Source: Caldilineaceae bacterium (GTDB lineage: Bacteria > Chloroflexota > Anaerolineae > Caldilineales > Caldilineaceae). From it: a stretch of 64,000 nt of DNA. How positions within the stretch are numbered: the stretch's first letter is position 1; each line of letters starts with the position of its first letter. Positions 44,834 through 55,882 of this stretch are shown one piece after another. Position numbers and translations under genes: made by a program. The notes beneath the pieces were generated by a model. That model searched no databases. It was not told the DNA's origin and was given only the letters and a program-made list of their open reading frames with translations. The stretch covers positions 98,036-162,035 of the forward strand of contig JAJEBF010000033.1 in the NCBI GenBank assembly GCA_022824025.1, in the 5' to 3' direction.

Positions 44834-45637
44834 TCAGGCGCCAAAGGCGGCGTAGCGTTTGATGCCGGCGCGGTAGATGAATTGCATAAAGAGGTAGCCT
44901 GCGAACAGCCAGAAGAGTTGCGCGCCGATGCCGATGAGCAGCTCTCTTGGCGTTATGCGCCCGAGCAGGAGCTCAACAGGGAAGGCGAGCATCCAGCGAA
45001 AGGGCAGGATGTCGGCGGCGCGCTGCACGATTTCCGGGAAGAGGGAGAGCGGGGCCAGCTTGCCGGAGAAAAAGAGGCCGACGACGATGTATGCCTGGTT
45101 CATGGCGTCGATGCGGGTAGTCCAGAATGCGACCATGGCGAGCGACCACTCCCAGTAGAAGCGCATAAGGAAGGCGAGAATCAGCACGGGCACGAAGGCG
45201 GCCAGGGTCCAGGGGAGCGGCTGCCAGGTTGCTTCGAAGAACCATGCCAGAAGGAGGGTGAGAGGCCCCATGACGGTCAGGGTCAGGAACTTGTAGCCGA
45301 TGTTGTCGGCGATGTCGCTGTGGATGGGATGGATGGGCTTCAGGAGCATGACGGAGAAGAGGCCCATGCGAATCCGGTAAACGTATTCCCACATGATCCA
45401 TGTAAAGGTGGCGTGGCTCACCATCATCATGGCGATGAAGTAGACGACGAAGTCATTGGTTTCGTAGCCGCCGACGGAACCGCCCTGCTGCTCGGAGACG
45501 GTACGCCAGACAACGAGATACATCAGGGGCTCGATGATGCCGCCCAGGAGCCAGATCAGCATCGCAATCCGATACTGGAACTGCACCATGAGCGCGGTGC
45601 GGAAATAGCCTTTATAGATGGGATAGTAGGCGAACAT
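44834..45637 (-). CDS. ABC-2 family transporter permease
   Basis: A 267-residue integral membrane protein of the COG4587 group, the second half of the exporter. Six hydrophobic segments are apparent. The conserved YRIRMGLFSVMLLKPIHP loop is the analogue of the TLTKP block in the partner. The C-terminal AGIKRYAAFGA matches the other permease's end, pointing to a shared ancestor. ATG 45637 follows the ATPase gene after a 111-bp gap that shows nothing obvious. Expression as one operon is likely. Confidence 0.85.
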   Translation of the reverse strand: MFAYYPIYKGYFRTALMVQFQYRIAMLIWLLGGIIEPLMYLVVWRTVSEQQGGSVGGYETNDFVVYFIAMMMVSHATFTWIMWEYVYRIRMGLFSVMLLKPIHPIHSDIADNIGYKFLTLTVMGPLTLLLAWFFEATWQPLPWTLAAFVPVLILAFLMRFYWEWSLAMVAFWTTRIDAMNQAYIVVGLFFSGKLAPLSLFPEIVQRAADILPFRWMLAFPVELLLGRITPRELLIGIGAQLFWLFAGYLFMQFIYRAGIKRYAAFGA

Positions 45638-45748
45638 GCGCGTGCAGGGGTCTCCCTTCCCCTAAAGGGTTCGGAGCCGAAAAGTCAGGTCTGTGCGGCC
45701 TGCTGCGGCCGAGAAGAATGGCGGGTCGATGTCATTCCAAGTGCCCTG

Positions 45749-46777
<1,029 letters not shown>

Positions 46778-46783
46778 GATGGA

Positions 46784-48127
46784 TCAGTTTCCGTTGGCGT
46801 CGGGGCCGGCGGTCACGAGGGTATAGGAGTCTGTGCGCAGATACTGGGAGGCGACACGCTGCACATCCTCCTGGGTGATGGCGTTTATGCGTGCCTGGTA
46901 GGTCTGCAGGTAGTCCAGGCCGAGGCCGTACCATTCCATATTCAGCAGGATGGATGCCACGCCGTCGTTTGTCTCGAGGCGCAGGGGAAGCGTGCCGGTC
47001 ATGTTGGCAATGCTGTCGGAGAGTTCTTCGTCGCTGACCGGTTCATTGCCCAGGCGTTCGAATTCGTTCAGGATGCTGTCGACGGCCTGGTCCACGTTCT
47101 GGGGGTTGACGCCGGCGAAGGCCACCCACGGGCCGACGCCGATGTCGGCGTCGAGCGCGCTGTAGCTGTAGTAGGCCAGGCCCTGCCGTTCGCGCACGTT
47201 TTCGCCGAGCCGCCCCATCATGCCGAACTGGCCGAGGATGTTGTTGGCGACCTGAACGGCATGGTAGTCGGGATGGTTGCGGGCGATAGCGAGGCAGCCG
47301 ATGACTACATCAGACTGGACTTTGCCGGGCATGGGGAAGGATTTGCGCTGGATGCCATTGGCGCCGGTGACCGGGGGGATGGTGTCGGCGGGGGGCGGTG
47401 GTTCCGCGCCGGATCGCCAGCCGCCGAAGTGGGATTCCAACAGGGCCACGGCCCCCTCCGGATCGACGTCGCCGCTTACGACGATGATGGCCTGGTTCGG
47501 GTGGTAGTGATCACGGTGGAAGCTGACGGCATCGTCGCGGCTGATTTCGCGGATGGTCTCGATATAGCCGGAGGTGGGTAGGGCGTAGGGATGGTCTCCG
47601 TAGATCATTTCGTTGAAACGGCGATAGGAGACGCTACGCGTACTCTGTTCCCGCTCCTGGAGGCGCACGAGCCACTGGCCGCGCACGCGTTCGATATGTT
47701 CCGCGGGGAAGGTTGGCCGCTGCAGAATGTCGGCCAGGATTTCCACAATCAGCGGGAAGTCTTCCACAAGGCTTTCGCTGCCAAAGTTGGTGGTATGGGA
47801 GCCGCCGCCGACGCTGATGCTGGCGCCGACTGATTCCACGGCTTCATTGTAGCGGTCAAAGTCATAGTTGGCGCTGCCGCGGCTCAGGAGGGAGGCGGTG
47901 AAGGAGGCCAGCCCGGTAAGCCCGGGCGGTTCACTCACGCTGCCGGCGCGCAGACATCCTTCCAGCATGACGACGGGCGCGGAAGGGTTGGGGCGGACGA
48001 GAACGGTAATGCCGTTTGTTGTTTGGACGCGGTGGATAGTCTCGGGGCCGACGGTGGGCCGTCCGCTTTGGGCGGCGCGGGCGATTACAGAGGGACCGGG
48101 GACATGCAGCGATGGAATTCTGTTCAT
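46784..48127 (-). CDS. M16 family protein lacking the HxxEH zinc motif
   Basis: A 447-residue member of the insulinase (M16) fold, with the N-terminal beta-strand start and the R-Y/F-type DHYHPNQAIIVVSGDV block typical of M16. The zinc motif HxxEH, expected near residue 75, reads SFTAS (75-79) in GLASFTASLL, so both histidines and the catalytic glutamate are missing. Such subunits pair with an active one or act as chaperone or channel parts. No active partner is next to it. It immediately precedes the ABC-2 ATPase gene, with which it probably works. Confidence 0.8.
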   Translation of the reverse strand: MNRIPSLHVPGPSVIARAAQSGRPTVGPETIHRVQTTNGITVLVRPNPSAPVVMLEGCLRAGSVSEPPGLTGLASFTASLLSRGSANYDFDRYNEAVESVGASISVGGGSHTTNFGSESLVEDFPLIVEILADILQRPTFPAEHIERVRGQWLVRLQEREQSTRSVSYRRFNEMIYGDHPYALPTSGYIETIREISRDDAVSFHRDHYHPNQAIIVVSGDVDPEGAVALLESHFGGWRSGAEPPPPADTIPPVTGANGIQRKSFPMPGKVQSDVVIGCLAIARNHPDYHAVQVANNILGQFGMMGRLGENVRERQGLAYYSYSALDADIGVGPWVAFAGVNPQNVDQAVDSILNEFERLGNEPVSDEELSDSIANMTGTLPLRLETNDGVASILLNMEWYGLGLDYLQTYQARINAITQEDVQRVASQYLRTDSYTLVTAGPDANGN

Positions 48128-48143
48128 CAGGTATAACGTTCCT

Positions 48144-49178
48144 CTATCGGGGTTGTGTCAGTTCGGCCACGAGGATGTCGAGTTCGGTATTGGGGTCTGC
48201 GCCGGTCTTCATGGCGAAGTCGGAGCAGAGGAGCCGATCGAGAATGCCTTCCAGCTGCGGGATGGCGTAGTTGCGGCTTTGCGCCATGGCTTTTTTGACG
48301 GGAAAAGGGCTCTCGCCAACACGGCCGGCGATGTCATACTCATTGCCGGGCGTGCGCGCTGATTCATCTTTCACTTTGAGCATGATGCGGTACTGCCTGG
48401 TGATCATGGTCAGGAGGTAGAAGGGGTTGGCGTCGCTGCGCCGAAGCTCGTAGAGCGCGCGCATCGCTTTGCGGCCATCGCGCTGGCCGATGGCGTCGGT
48501 CAGGTCCCAGATGAGCGCCTCGCTGGTATCGCTTACGAGGCGTTGCACGTCGGCGGCCGTGATGGTCCTGCCGCTGGCATAGGCGCGGAGCTTATCGAGT
48601 TCGAGCGTCAGGCGGCGGAGGTCGGAGCCGACATAAGTGGCCAGCAGTTGCACAGCTCTACCGTCGATGGCGACGCCATCCTGTTTGGCGGACTTGGCGA
48701 CCCAACCTGGAAGGGCGCGGGCATCGGGTGTGTTCAGTTGTTCGATGACGAGGCGTCCGTCTTTGCTCAGTTGCTCGAGTCCGGCCAGGTCTTTCAGTCC
48801 TCTCCAGATGGCGCGCCTTTTGTCAAGTTTTTCTTCGATAAAGACGAGGTCATTGGAGACTGATGGGCCGGCCAGCCCTGCGAGAATCTGCCGCGCTTCG
48901 TCCTGCCCGGCTTTGTTCGGCGTCTTGGCTGTGCCGAGGCGTGATTCAAGGTGGGTCAGGTAGCCGCGGGCAATAATCAGGCGGCGTTCGGCGAGGAAGG
49001 GCATGGCTCCGGCATGGTAGAGGATTTCGGCTGCATCGGCGCGTGCGCCATCCAGTTCAGCGATGTTCAGGGAGGCTGTTTCGGCGTTGCCGAGCGCCTG
49101 CTTCAGCTGGCGCAGGCGCTGCCCCAGCAGGAACTCATCGGGAGCAAGGAAGAGATATCTGGTCAAGGCGCAGTCCAA
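48144..49178 (-). CDS. holA: DNA polymerase III subunit delta
   Basis: A 344-residue clamp-loader subunit that opens the sliding clamp. The start LTRYLFLAPDEFLLGQRLRQLKQ matches HolA's LYLLxGEDEFLxxxxL pattern, and the middle LDGRAVQLLATYVGSDLRRLTLELDKL is the family's conserved helical block. The first start (TTG 49178) is taken; a TTG at 49166 is the alternative. It lies 16 bp before the M16-like gene and 21 bp after the DUF6391 gene on the same strand. The operon has no recombination genes. Confidence 0.9.
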   Translation of the reverse strand: MDCALTRYLFLAPDEFLLGQRLRQLKQALGNAETASLNIAELDGARADAAEILYHAGAMPFLAERRLIIARGYLTHLESRLGTAKTPNKAGQDEARQILAGLAGPSVSNDLVFIEEKLDKRRAIWRGLKDLAGLEQLSKDGRLVIEQLNTPDARALPGWVAKSAKQDGVAIDGRAVQLLATYVGSDLRRLTLELDKLRAYASGRTITAADVQRLVSDTSEALIWDLTDAIGQRDGRKAMRALYELRRSDANPFYLLTMITRQYRIMLKVKDESARTPGNEYDIAGRVGESPFPVKKAMAQSRNYAIPQLEGILDRLLCSDFAMKTGADPNTELDILVAELTQPR

Positions 49179-49199
49179 CTCAGTGGGCAGAGCGGTTGT

Positions 49200-49796
49200 T
49201 CATTGCAGCGCCGCGAAGGTGATGCGATAGGCCTGCCCGCGGCGCACGGGCACGACCTTTACGTGCCCGATGTCTCCAGTCGGGATTCGGGTCGTCAGCC
49301 GCTGAAGCCTCATTCCAAGCGGCCGCGAAATCAGAAGGGCGAGGGTCATGAGGCCGGCGGTCCAGGTCATTCTGTCAAGGGGCAGGCTGATGCCGTCGGT
49401 CTGGCGGCGTCCCGCGGGCCGTTCGGCGGCGGCAGGCTGTTCAGGGGGGTCCAGTGGGTCGGCGCCGTCGGGACTGGGGCGGCGCGAACTTTGCCAATTG
49501 AAGCTGCCGAGAAAGGCGGCCGCGGTCACGAGAAGGATGCTGGTGGTCAGGTTGGTGCCGCAGTTCGGATGGAAGGCCAACTGCTCCTCGCCGTTCTGGA
49601 GGCGCCGCACAGCTTCGCCGACTGCCTCTTCAATCGCTTTGATGGGCAGTTGCCCGTAGAGCGTAAAGCCCCAGGGATCGCTCATGCCGGCAAAGACGCG
49701 GCGGGGGTAACTGGCCGTCAGAAGATGAATGGTGGCGTGTTCGATCGCGTGATGCTGTCTGGTTTGCTGGAGGATGGAGGCGAAGGCCCCAGGCAT
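49200..49796 (-). CDS. DUF6391 domain-containing membrane protein
   Basis: A 198-residue protein with the DUF6391 signature: QHHAIEHATIHLL near residues 14-26 and FHPNCGTNL near 75-83. These histidines, glutamate and cysteine look like a metal site. Two hydrophobic stretches are seen, STSILLVTAAAFLGSF-type (about 85-100) and TWTAGLMTLALLIS. The gap between them (about 103-140) is Pro/Arg-rich. No function is known for the domain. It is tightly placed between tkt and holA, 6 bp after tkt. Confidence 0.8.
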   Translation of the reverse strand: MPGAFASILQQTRQHHAIEHATIHLLTASYPRRVFAGMSDPWGFTLYGQLPIKAIEEAVGEAVRRLQNGEEQLAFHPNCGTNLTTSILLVTAAAFLGSFNWQSSRRPSPDGADPLDPPEQPAAAERPAGRRQTDGISLPLDRMTWTAGLMTLALLISRPLGMRLQRLTTRIPTGDIGHVKVVPVRRGQAYRITFAALQ

Positions 49797-49802
49797 ACGC
49801 GG

Positions 49803-51875
49803 TTACCCTTCCAGAAGCGCTTGGGCGGCGCTTACGACGGCTTCGACGGTGAGGCCCAGGTTGGCGTAAACGTCCTGCTGGGGCGCGCTGGCGCCGAAGC
49901 GGTTGATTCCGATGGCTGCGCCGCGGGCGGGATTGTTGCCGACCCAGCGCTCCCAGCCCTGGGTGACGCCGGCTTCGACTGAGAGTTTAAGGGCGTTCTC
50001 CGGCAGGACTTCCTGCTGGTAGGCGGGCGGCTGCGCGGCGAAGAGCTCCCAGCTGGGCAGGCTGACGACACGCACTGCGGCTCCATCTTTGGCGAGGCGC
50101 TGGGCGGCGTCGTAGGCGAGCTCCAGTTCGCTGCCGGAGGCGATAAGGGCCATTTCAGGCGCGGAGCCGGTTGCGCCGTTGCTCTGGAAGAAGACATATC
50201 CGCCCTGGGCCGCGCCACCGGCTGCGGCAATGCCAGCGGCAGCCCGATCATAGACGGGCAGATTTTGGCGGGAAAGGACAAGCGCGGTGGGTCCGCTCTG
50301 ATTTTTCAGCGCGGCTTTCCAGGCTTGGGCCACCTCGTTGGCGTCGGCGGGTCGGATGACGGTGAGGTTTGGGATGGCGCGCAGCGCGGCCACCTGTTCG
50401 ACAGGCTGATGGGTGGGGCCGTCTTCGCCGACGCCGATGCTGTCGTGGGTGAAGATGTATATGACCGGCACGCCCATGAGGGCGGCGAGGCGGACGCTGG
50501 CGCGCATATAGTCGCTGAAGACGAGGAAGGTGCCGCCGTAGGGGATGACACCGCCGTGCAGAGCCATGCCGTTGAGGACGGCGCCCATGCCATGTTCGCG
50601 AACGCCGAAACGGAAGTTGCGGCCGCTGTAGGAATCGGGCTGAAAGTCAGGGCTTCCGCTGATGATCGTCTTGTTGCTGGGCGCGAGGTCGGCGCTGCCG
50701 CCGATGAGGTTGGTGATGACGGGCGCGAGGGCGTTGAGCGTATCGCCGCTGGCGTTGCGGGTGGCCGCGCTGCCGCCGGCCTCGAAGGCGGGCAGGGCGT
50801 CCTCCCAGCCGTCGGGCAGCGCTCCCTGGAGCATTGCGCTGAGCTGGGCGGCAAGGTCGGGGTGGTCGGCGGCGTAGGCATCCCAAAGGGCGCTGTCGTC
50901 GGATTCGAGCCTCTTTCCGCGCTCGACAGCCTGGAGGCAGAAGTCGCGGACGTCGTCGGGCAGAAAGAAGGGCGGCTCCTGCGGCCATTCGAGGTTGGCC
51001 TTGGTCTGGGCGACCTCTTCGTCGGGGAGGGCGTCGCTGTGCATATCGGGCTCGCCCTGTTTGGGCGCGCCGAAGCCGATGACGGTGGCGCAGCCGATGA
51101 GGCTGGGGCGGGGGTCCTGTTTGGCGGCGGCGATGGCGGCATCGACCGCGGCGCCGTCCATGCCGTCTACTTTGAGGACGTGCCAGCCGTAGGCCTCGAA
51201 GCGCTGGTACTGGTCTTCAGTGAAGGCCAGATCGGTGTAACCGTCAATGGTGACGCGGTTGTCGTCGTAGAGATAGATCAGTTTGCCGAGACGCAGGTGA
51301 CCGGCGAGGCTGGCCGCCTCCTGGGCGACGCCTTCCATGAGGTCGCCGTCGCTTACGATGGCGTAGATGTGGTGCGATACGACGTCGTAGCCGGGCCGGT
51401 TGAACGTGGCGGCGAGCCACTGTTCGGCGATGGCCATGCCGACGCCGTTGGCGAAGCCCTGACCCAGGGGGCCGGTGGTGGTCTCGACGCCGGGGGCGTG
51501 GCCGTACTCCGGGTGGCCGGGCGTCATGCTGCCATACTGGCGGAAGTTTTTGAGCTCCTGGAGCGGGAGATCGTAGCCGGTGAGGTGTAACAGGGCATAG
51601 AGGAGCATGGAGCCGTGTCCGGCGCTGAGGATGAAGCGGTCGCGGTTGTGCCAGCTGGGGTTGGCCGGATTGTAGCGCAGATGTCTGCGCCAGAGTGTCA
51701 ACGCGGCGGTGGCCATGCCCATGGGCAGACCGGCGTGCCCCGAGTTGGCGGCCTGCACGGCGTCCAGGGCGAGCATGCGAATGGTGTTGACTATGTTTTC
51801 TTCCAGTTCGGGGTCGAGGGCGGCGCTTTCGAAAGGCAGGGAGGCGGCGCCCTGGCCGTTGGTATTGGTTGACAT
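49803..51875 (-). CDS. tkt: Transketolase
   Basis: A 690-residue thiamine-diphosphate enzyme of the pentose-phosphate pathway, which moves a two-carbon ketol unit between sugars. [12 protein letters not shown] and [16 protein letters not shown] are the N-terminal signature, [20 protein letters not shown] the TPP domain, and [22 protein letters not shown] the pyrimidine-binding domain; C-terminal part SGSELELAY follows. Full length for the family. It is the first gene of a closely spaced minus-strand run down to rnhB, though the ABC exporter 82 bp upstream could be part of it. Confidence 0.95.
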   Translation of the reverse strand: MSTNTNGQGAASLPFESAALDPELEENIVNTIRMLALDAVQAANSGHAGLPMGMATAALTLWRRHLRYNPANPSWHNRDRFILSAGHGSMLLYALLHLTGYDLPLQELKNFRQYGSMTPGHPEYGHAPGVETTTGPLGQGFANGVGMAIAEQWLAATFNRPGYDVVSHHIYAIVSDGDLMEGVAQEAASLAGHLRLGKLIYLYDDNRVTIDGYTDLAFTEDQYQRFEAYGWHVLKVDGMDGAAVDAAIAAAKQDPRPSLIGCATVIGFGAPKQGEPDMHSDALPDEEVAQTKANLEWPQEPPFFLPDDVRDFCLQAVERGKRLESDDSALWDAYAADHPDLAAQLSAMLQGALPDGWEDALPAFEAGGSAATRNASGDTLNALAPVITNLIGGSADLAPSNKTIISGSPDFQPDSYSGRNFRFGVREHGMGAVLNGMALHGGVIPYGGTFLVFSDYMRASVRLAALMGVPVIYIFTHDSIGVGEDGPTHQPVEQVAALRAIPNLTVIRPADANEVAQAWKAALKNQSGPTALVLSRQNLPVYDRAAAGIAAAGGAAQGGYVFFQSNGATGSAPEMALIASGSELELAYDAAQRLAKDGAAVRVVSLPSWELFAAQPPAYQQEVLPENALKLSVEAGVTQGWERWVGNNPARGAAIGINRFGASAPQQDVYANLGLTVEAVVSAAQALLEG

Positions 51876-51957
51876 CGGTGGCAGAGTCCTTAGCGTGAAT
51901 GGTAGCTGACAGCCGGCGGCGGTTTCAGTAGGCCTTGGCCGCGGAGATTACTTTGGA

Positions 51958-53769
51958 TTATAGCGCGATCGCAGGAAGATCGAAAGATTGCGCCTTGTAC
52001 AGGTCAGCGAAGAGACCGCCGCGCGACAGCAGCTCATCCTGGTTGCCGGTCTCGACAATGCGGCCCTGGTCGATGACCAGGATCCTGTCGGCGTTGCGGA
52101 TTGTGGACAGGCGATGGGCGACGACGATGGCAGTGCGACCGGCGCGCGCCTTTTCGAAGGCGGCGCGCACTTTCTGCTCTGTGAGGGCGTCGAGCGCAGA
52201 GGTGGCTTCATCAAACAGGAAAAGCCGGGGGCGCTGCTGGAGAGCGCGAGCGATGGCGAGGCGCTGACGTTCGCCGCGGGAGAGCGTCAGGCCGCGTTCA
52301 CCGACGATGGTGCGGTAGCCGTCGGGCAGGCCGGTGATGAAGTCATCGATCTGCGCGGCGCGGGCGGCGTCTGCGCTTGTGCCGACATCGTCAGTGTGGG
52401 CTGGATAGTTGATGTTTCGGCTGATGCTGTCGTTCCAGAGGAAGAGATCCTGAGGGACGAGGCCGATCTGGCTGCGCAGCGAGGTGAGGGAGAGTCTACG
52501 CAGGTCGATGCCGTCAATGGAGATCGCGCCGGACTGGGGCATGTAGAAGCCTAAGATCAGGTCGATGATAGTGGACTTGCCGCCGCCGCTGGGGCCGAGG
52601 ATTCCGATAAACTCGCCCGGCGCGGCGCGGAAGGTGAGGTCGCGTGCGCCGAAGTCGCCGCGGCCGTAGTCGAATGAAACTCTATGAAAGGAGAGCGCGG
52701 CGCCGAGTGGTGGCGGATCGACCGCGGTGCGCCGCGCATCTGAAGCGGGGTCGGAGGGAAGTACCTCGTCGCCAGACGGTTCGCGGGCGAGCGCGAAGAG
52801 CGTGTCGACCTTTTGGGCATTGACGCGGGCTTCCTGCATGTTGACTTGGGCGCCCAACAGCGTCTGAAGCACGGCGTAGGCGCGGGGAAGGTAGGCGACG
52901 AAGGCGACAAGGCTGCCGAGGGTCAAACTGCCTTGGACAATTTCGAAGGCGCCGTAAGCGAAGACGAGCCCGGCAACCACGTAGTTGATGGATTCGGGCA
53001 ACACGAAGCGGATCAGTTCGTGGAAGGCCGATACCTTGGCTTTGATGCGGCGGTGCGTTGTGAGCCATTCTCCCCAACGGGCTTTCTCAAAGGCTTCAGC
53101 ATTGAAGGCGCGGGCGGTGCGCATGCCGGGGAAGAGCTCGTTCAGATAGCTCTCGCCCCATTCCAATGTATTGGAGAGTTCGCGATAGAGGTTCTGTGTG
53201 TAGTTGCGCGTTTTGCGGGTCAGGAGCAATGAGAGGGGGAAGGCGAGCAGAGCCAGAAGAGTGAGGCGCCAGTGCAGCCAAGTCATGGCAGACAGCGTAC
53301 CTATGAGGAGTATGGCGTTCATGGCCAGAGGCAGAAGATGTTGTCCGACGAAGACCTCGCCAACCAAGCCGCAGCTGCGGGTGATTCTATAGATGTGTTC
53401 TCCTGCTTTGAACTGCTCCAGGTCGGCGAGGCGGACGAACAGGAGGTGGTCGAAGAGGTCCTGGCGCAGCCGTTGGGCAACACCTTCGCCGATGTAGGCG
53501 CGCAGGTATTGGTTGGCGGAGGCGAAGCCGGCGCTGAGTATGGGCACAGCAACCATGCCAACTAGGAGCAGCCCTATCAGCCTCACGTCGGCGGCCGGTA
53601 TGGCTGTATCGAGGAGTTGTTTAAAGAGCAGGGGCTGGACCAGCCCGACGCCTGCGCCGAAGAGAGAAAGGAAGACGAGAAGCGTAATCCTGGGGAACTG
53701 CTTTTTCAGTTCCTCCTTGATGAGGGGAAAGGCGGCTTTTGGCGCTTCGGGATGGATTGACGCGGACAT
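51958..53769 (-). CDS. ABC transporter, fused membrane and ATPase domains (exporter type)
   Basis: A 603-residue half-transporter of the ABCB/MsbA type. Six membrane helices occupy about residues 25-320, then the ATPase: GPSGGGKSTIIDLIL (Walker A), LSRGERQRLAIARAL (signature) and LFLFDEATSALDAL (Walker B), with VAHRLST (H-loop). The Walker-A-like glycine run is normal. ATG 53769. The adjacent upstream 132 bp hold no clear promoter. The export substrate could be lipid, drug or peptide; nothing nearby decides this. Confidence 0.92.
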   Translation of the reverse strand: MSASIHPEAPKAAFPLIKEELKKQFPRITLLVFLSLFGAGVGLVQPLLFKQLLDTAIPAADVRLIGLLLVGMVAVPILSAGFASANQYLRAYIGEGVAQRLRQDLFDHLLFVRLADLEQFKAGEHIYRITRSCGLVGEVFVGQHLLPLAMNAILLIGTLSAMTWLHWRLTLLALLAFPLSLLLTRKTRNYTQNLYRELSNTLEWGESYLNELFPGMRTARAFNAEAFEKARWGEWLTTHRRIKAKVSAFHELIRFVLPESINYVVAGLVFAYGAFEIVQGSLTLGSLVAFVAYLPRAYAVLQTLLGAQVNMQEARVNAQKVDTLFALAREPSGDEVLPSDPASDARRTAVDPPPLGAALSFHRVSFDYGRGDFGARDLTFRAAPGEFIGILGPSGGGKSTIIDLILGFYMPQSGAISIDGIDLRRLSLTSLRSQIGLVPQDLFLWNDSISRNINYPAHTDDVGTSADAARAAQIDDFITGLPDGYRTIVGERGLTLSRGERQRLAIARALQQRPRLFLFDEATSALDALTEQKVRAAFEKARAGRTAIVVAHRLSTIRNADRILVIDQGRIVETGNQDELLSRGGLFADLYKAQSFDLPAIAL

Positions 53770-53901
53770 GGGGTTCTCCTGGCGTCGGCCAAATTTGCAG
53801 ACTGGCGGGCGGGCGCGGCAGGAGTGGATTGTAACATGCGCGTCAAGGGGGAGTACTGCAGTGGTCAGTGGGTATCGGCTGGAGGGGAGCCGTGGAAGGA
53901 G

Positions 53902-54777
53902 CTAGCCTTTGAGGCCGCTGATGGCGATGCCCTGGATGAAGTAGCGTTGGGCGACGAAGAAGACGAAGATGACGGGTACGATCATCATGGTGGAGGCGGC
54001 CATGAGGAGGTCCCAGCGTGTGCGGCCGGCGAAGGCGGTGCGGAACATGGCGAGGCCGAGGGCGACGGTGAACTTGTTGGGGTCCTTGGCGAGGTAGAGG
54101 AGGGGGCCCATGAAGTCGTTCCAGGTGCCGATGAAGGTAAAGATGGCGATGGTGGCGAGGGCGGGCTTGGCGAGAGGGAGCATGATGCGCCAGTAGATGA
54201 TGATTTCGCTGGCGCCGTCGATGTAGGCGGCATCGGCGAGCTCGGAGGGGAGGGTGCGGAAGAACTGACGCAGGAGGAAGATGTTGAAGGCGCCGCCGCC
54301 GAAGAAGAAGGGAACGGTTAGGGGCAGGATGGTGTTCACCCAGCCGATGCGGCTGAAGATGACGAACTGGGGAATCATGGTAACGATGCCGGGCAGCATG
54401 ACGGTGGCGAGCAGGATGGCGAACCAGACGTTGCGGCCGGGGAAGTCGATGCGGGCGAAGCCGTAGGCGCAGAAGGAGGCAGAGACAAGAACTGCGAATT
54501 CGTTCAGCAGCAGAATGACCAGGGTATTGCGAACATAAAGGGCAAAGGGCCTGGTTGTCCAGGCGTCTACGTAGTTGCTGAATTGAATGGGGTCGGGAAT
54601 CCAATCGGGGGGATAGCGAAAGATGGCGAGCTCGGTTTTGAGGGAGCTTGACAGCAGCCAGAGGAAGGGGAGGAACATGACGCAGGCGCCGGCGAGCAGA
54701 ACGGTCCAGACGAAGATCCGCCAGAAGCGTTCGTTATCCAGGAGCTGGGATGCGGTGGCACGTGTTGGCGCGTTCAT
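53902..54777 (-). CDS. Carbohydrate ABC transporter permease (MalG-like)
   Basis: A 291-residue inner-membrane permease of the CUT1 sugar-transporter class. Six hydrophobic segments are visible, and the EAA loop reads [20 protein letters not shown] near residues 190-210, as in MalG. The N terminus is a cytoplasmic arm. It follows the MalF-like gene by 36 bp on the same strand. With the binding protein at 55883 it forms a typical sugar ABC system; the ATPase is not adjacent, so it probably shares a common MsmK-type ATPase. Confidence 0.93.
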   Translation of the reverse strand: MNAPTRATASQLLDNERFWRIFVWTVLLAGACVMFLPFLWLLSSSLKTELAIFRYPPDWIPDPIQFSNYVDAWTTRPFALYVRNTLVILLLNEFAVLVSASFCAYGFARIDFPGRNVWFAILLATVMLPGIVTMIPQFVIFSRIGWVNTILPLTVPFFFGGGAFNIFLLRQFFRTLPSELADAAYIDGASEIIIYWRIMLPLAKPALATIAIFTFIGTWNDFMGPLLYLAKDPNKFTVALGLAMFRTAFAGRTRWDLLMAASTMMIVPVIFVFFVAQRYFIQGIAISGLKG

Positions 54778-54813
54778 TGGCGTTCTATCGCTTTTCGCGC
54801 GGGTCGCGGCTGG

Positions 54814-55737
54814 CTAGCTGCCGACATCTTCGTAGTAGACATAGCGGCCAACGTATTTGAAGACGATCAGGGTGAGCGCAAAAATGAGGAAGAAGAGGAC
54901 CCACGCCAGCAGGGAGGCGTAGCCCATATCGAAATACTGCAGGCCGTTGCGGTAGATATAGAGGACGTAAAACAGGGTAGCGTGCTGCGGGCCGCCGCCG
55001 GTGATAAGGAAGCCGGCGGTGAAGATTTGGAAGGAGCCGATGATGCCGATGATCAGGTTGAAGAAGATGACGGGGGACATGAGGGGGATGGTCACGTTGA
55101 TGAGGCTGGCCCAGCGGCCGGCGCCGTCGATTTCAGCGGCTTCGTAGAGCGAGCGCGGGATGCCCTGGAGGCCGGCGAGGTAGATGACCATGGTGGCGCC
55201 GAGGGCCCAGAGGCTCATGAGGATGATGGCGGGCATGGCCCATTCGGGCTCCTGCAGCCAGGCGATTTTGGGGAGGCCGATCGAATCCAAAAGGGCGTTG
55301 AGGAGACCAAACTCGGTGTTGAGAATGAAGCTCCACAGGACGGCGTTGGCGACTGCTGGGACAATGCTGGGCAGATAGTAGATGGTGCGGAAGAGGGCGA
55401 TGCTGCGGGTTTTGAAGTTCATGAGAAGGGCGAGCAAGAAGCTCAACACCAGGCCGACGGGCACGGAGACGAGGGAGAAATAGGCGGTGACCTTGAGGGA
55501 CTGGTAGAAGAGGTCGTCGTTGAACATCTTGGTGAAGTTGCCCAGACCGATGAAGTAGGGAGGACGGATCATGTTCCAGTCGAACATGGTCAGCCAGGCG
55601 GCGACGAGGGCGGGGCCGACAAAGAAGAGGAAGAAGCCGAGGATGAAGGGAGAGATGAAGAGATAACCTGTGAGGGCGCGGCGCGCGCGGCGGGTGCGGG
55701 GCCATGGCAATCTGGTTCTGTGCGCTTGTACAGCCAT
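54814..55737 (-). CDS. Carbohydrate ABC transporter permease (MalF-like)
   Basis: A 307-residue permease of the CUT1 class that pairs with the MalG-like protein. The N-terminal [22 protein letters not shown] is characteristic, and the EAA loop is [18 protein letters not shown] at about residues 215-232. ATG 55737 lies 145 bp downstream of the binding-protein gene end; nothing coding lies in that gap. The two permeases and the binding protein are probably one transcript. Confidence 0.93.
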   Translation of the reverse strand: MAVQAHRTRLPWPRTRRARRALTGYLFISPFILGFFLFFVGPALVAAWLTMFDWNMIRPPYFIGLGNFTKMFNDDLFYQSLKVTAYFSLVSVPVGLVLSFLLALLMNFKTRSIALFRTIYYLPSIVPAVANAVLWSFILNTEFGLLNALLDSIGLPKIAWLQEPEWAMPAIILMSLWALGATMVIYLAGLQGIPRSLYEAAEIDGAGRWASLINVTIPLMSPVIFFNLIIGIIGSFQIFTAGFLITGGGPQHATLFYVLYIYRNGLQYFDMGYASLLAWVLFFLIFALTLIVFKYVGRYVYYEDVGS

Positions 55738-55882
55738 AACGACTCTCTGGGAAGCTGGCTGCAGGCGCCCTTGGGGGAACGTTGCGGCGCCTGTAGCCAG
55801 CCGAATTGCAAATGGGAATCGGTCAGGGGAGCGTGCCCTCCCGGCCCGTCATCATTCCCGGATGGCGCTGGGGCGGGGCGGA

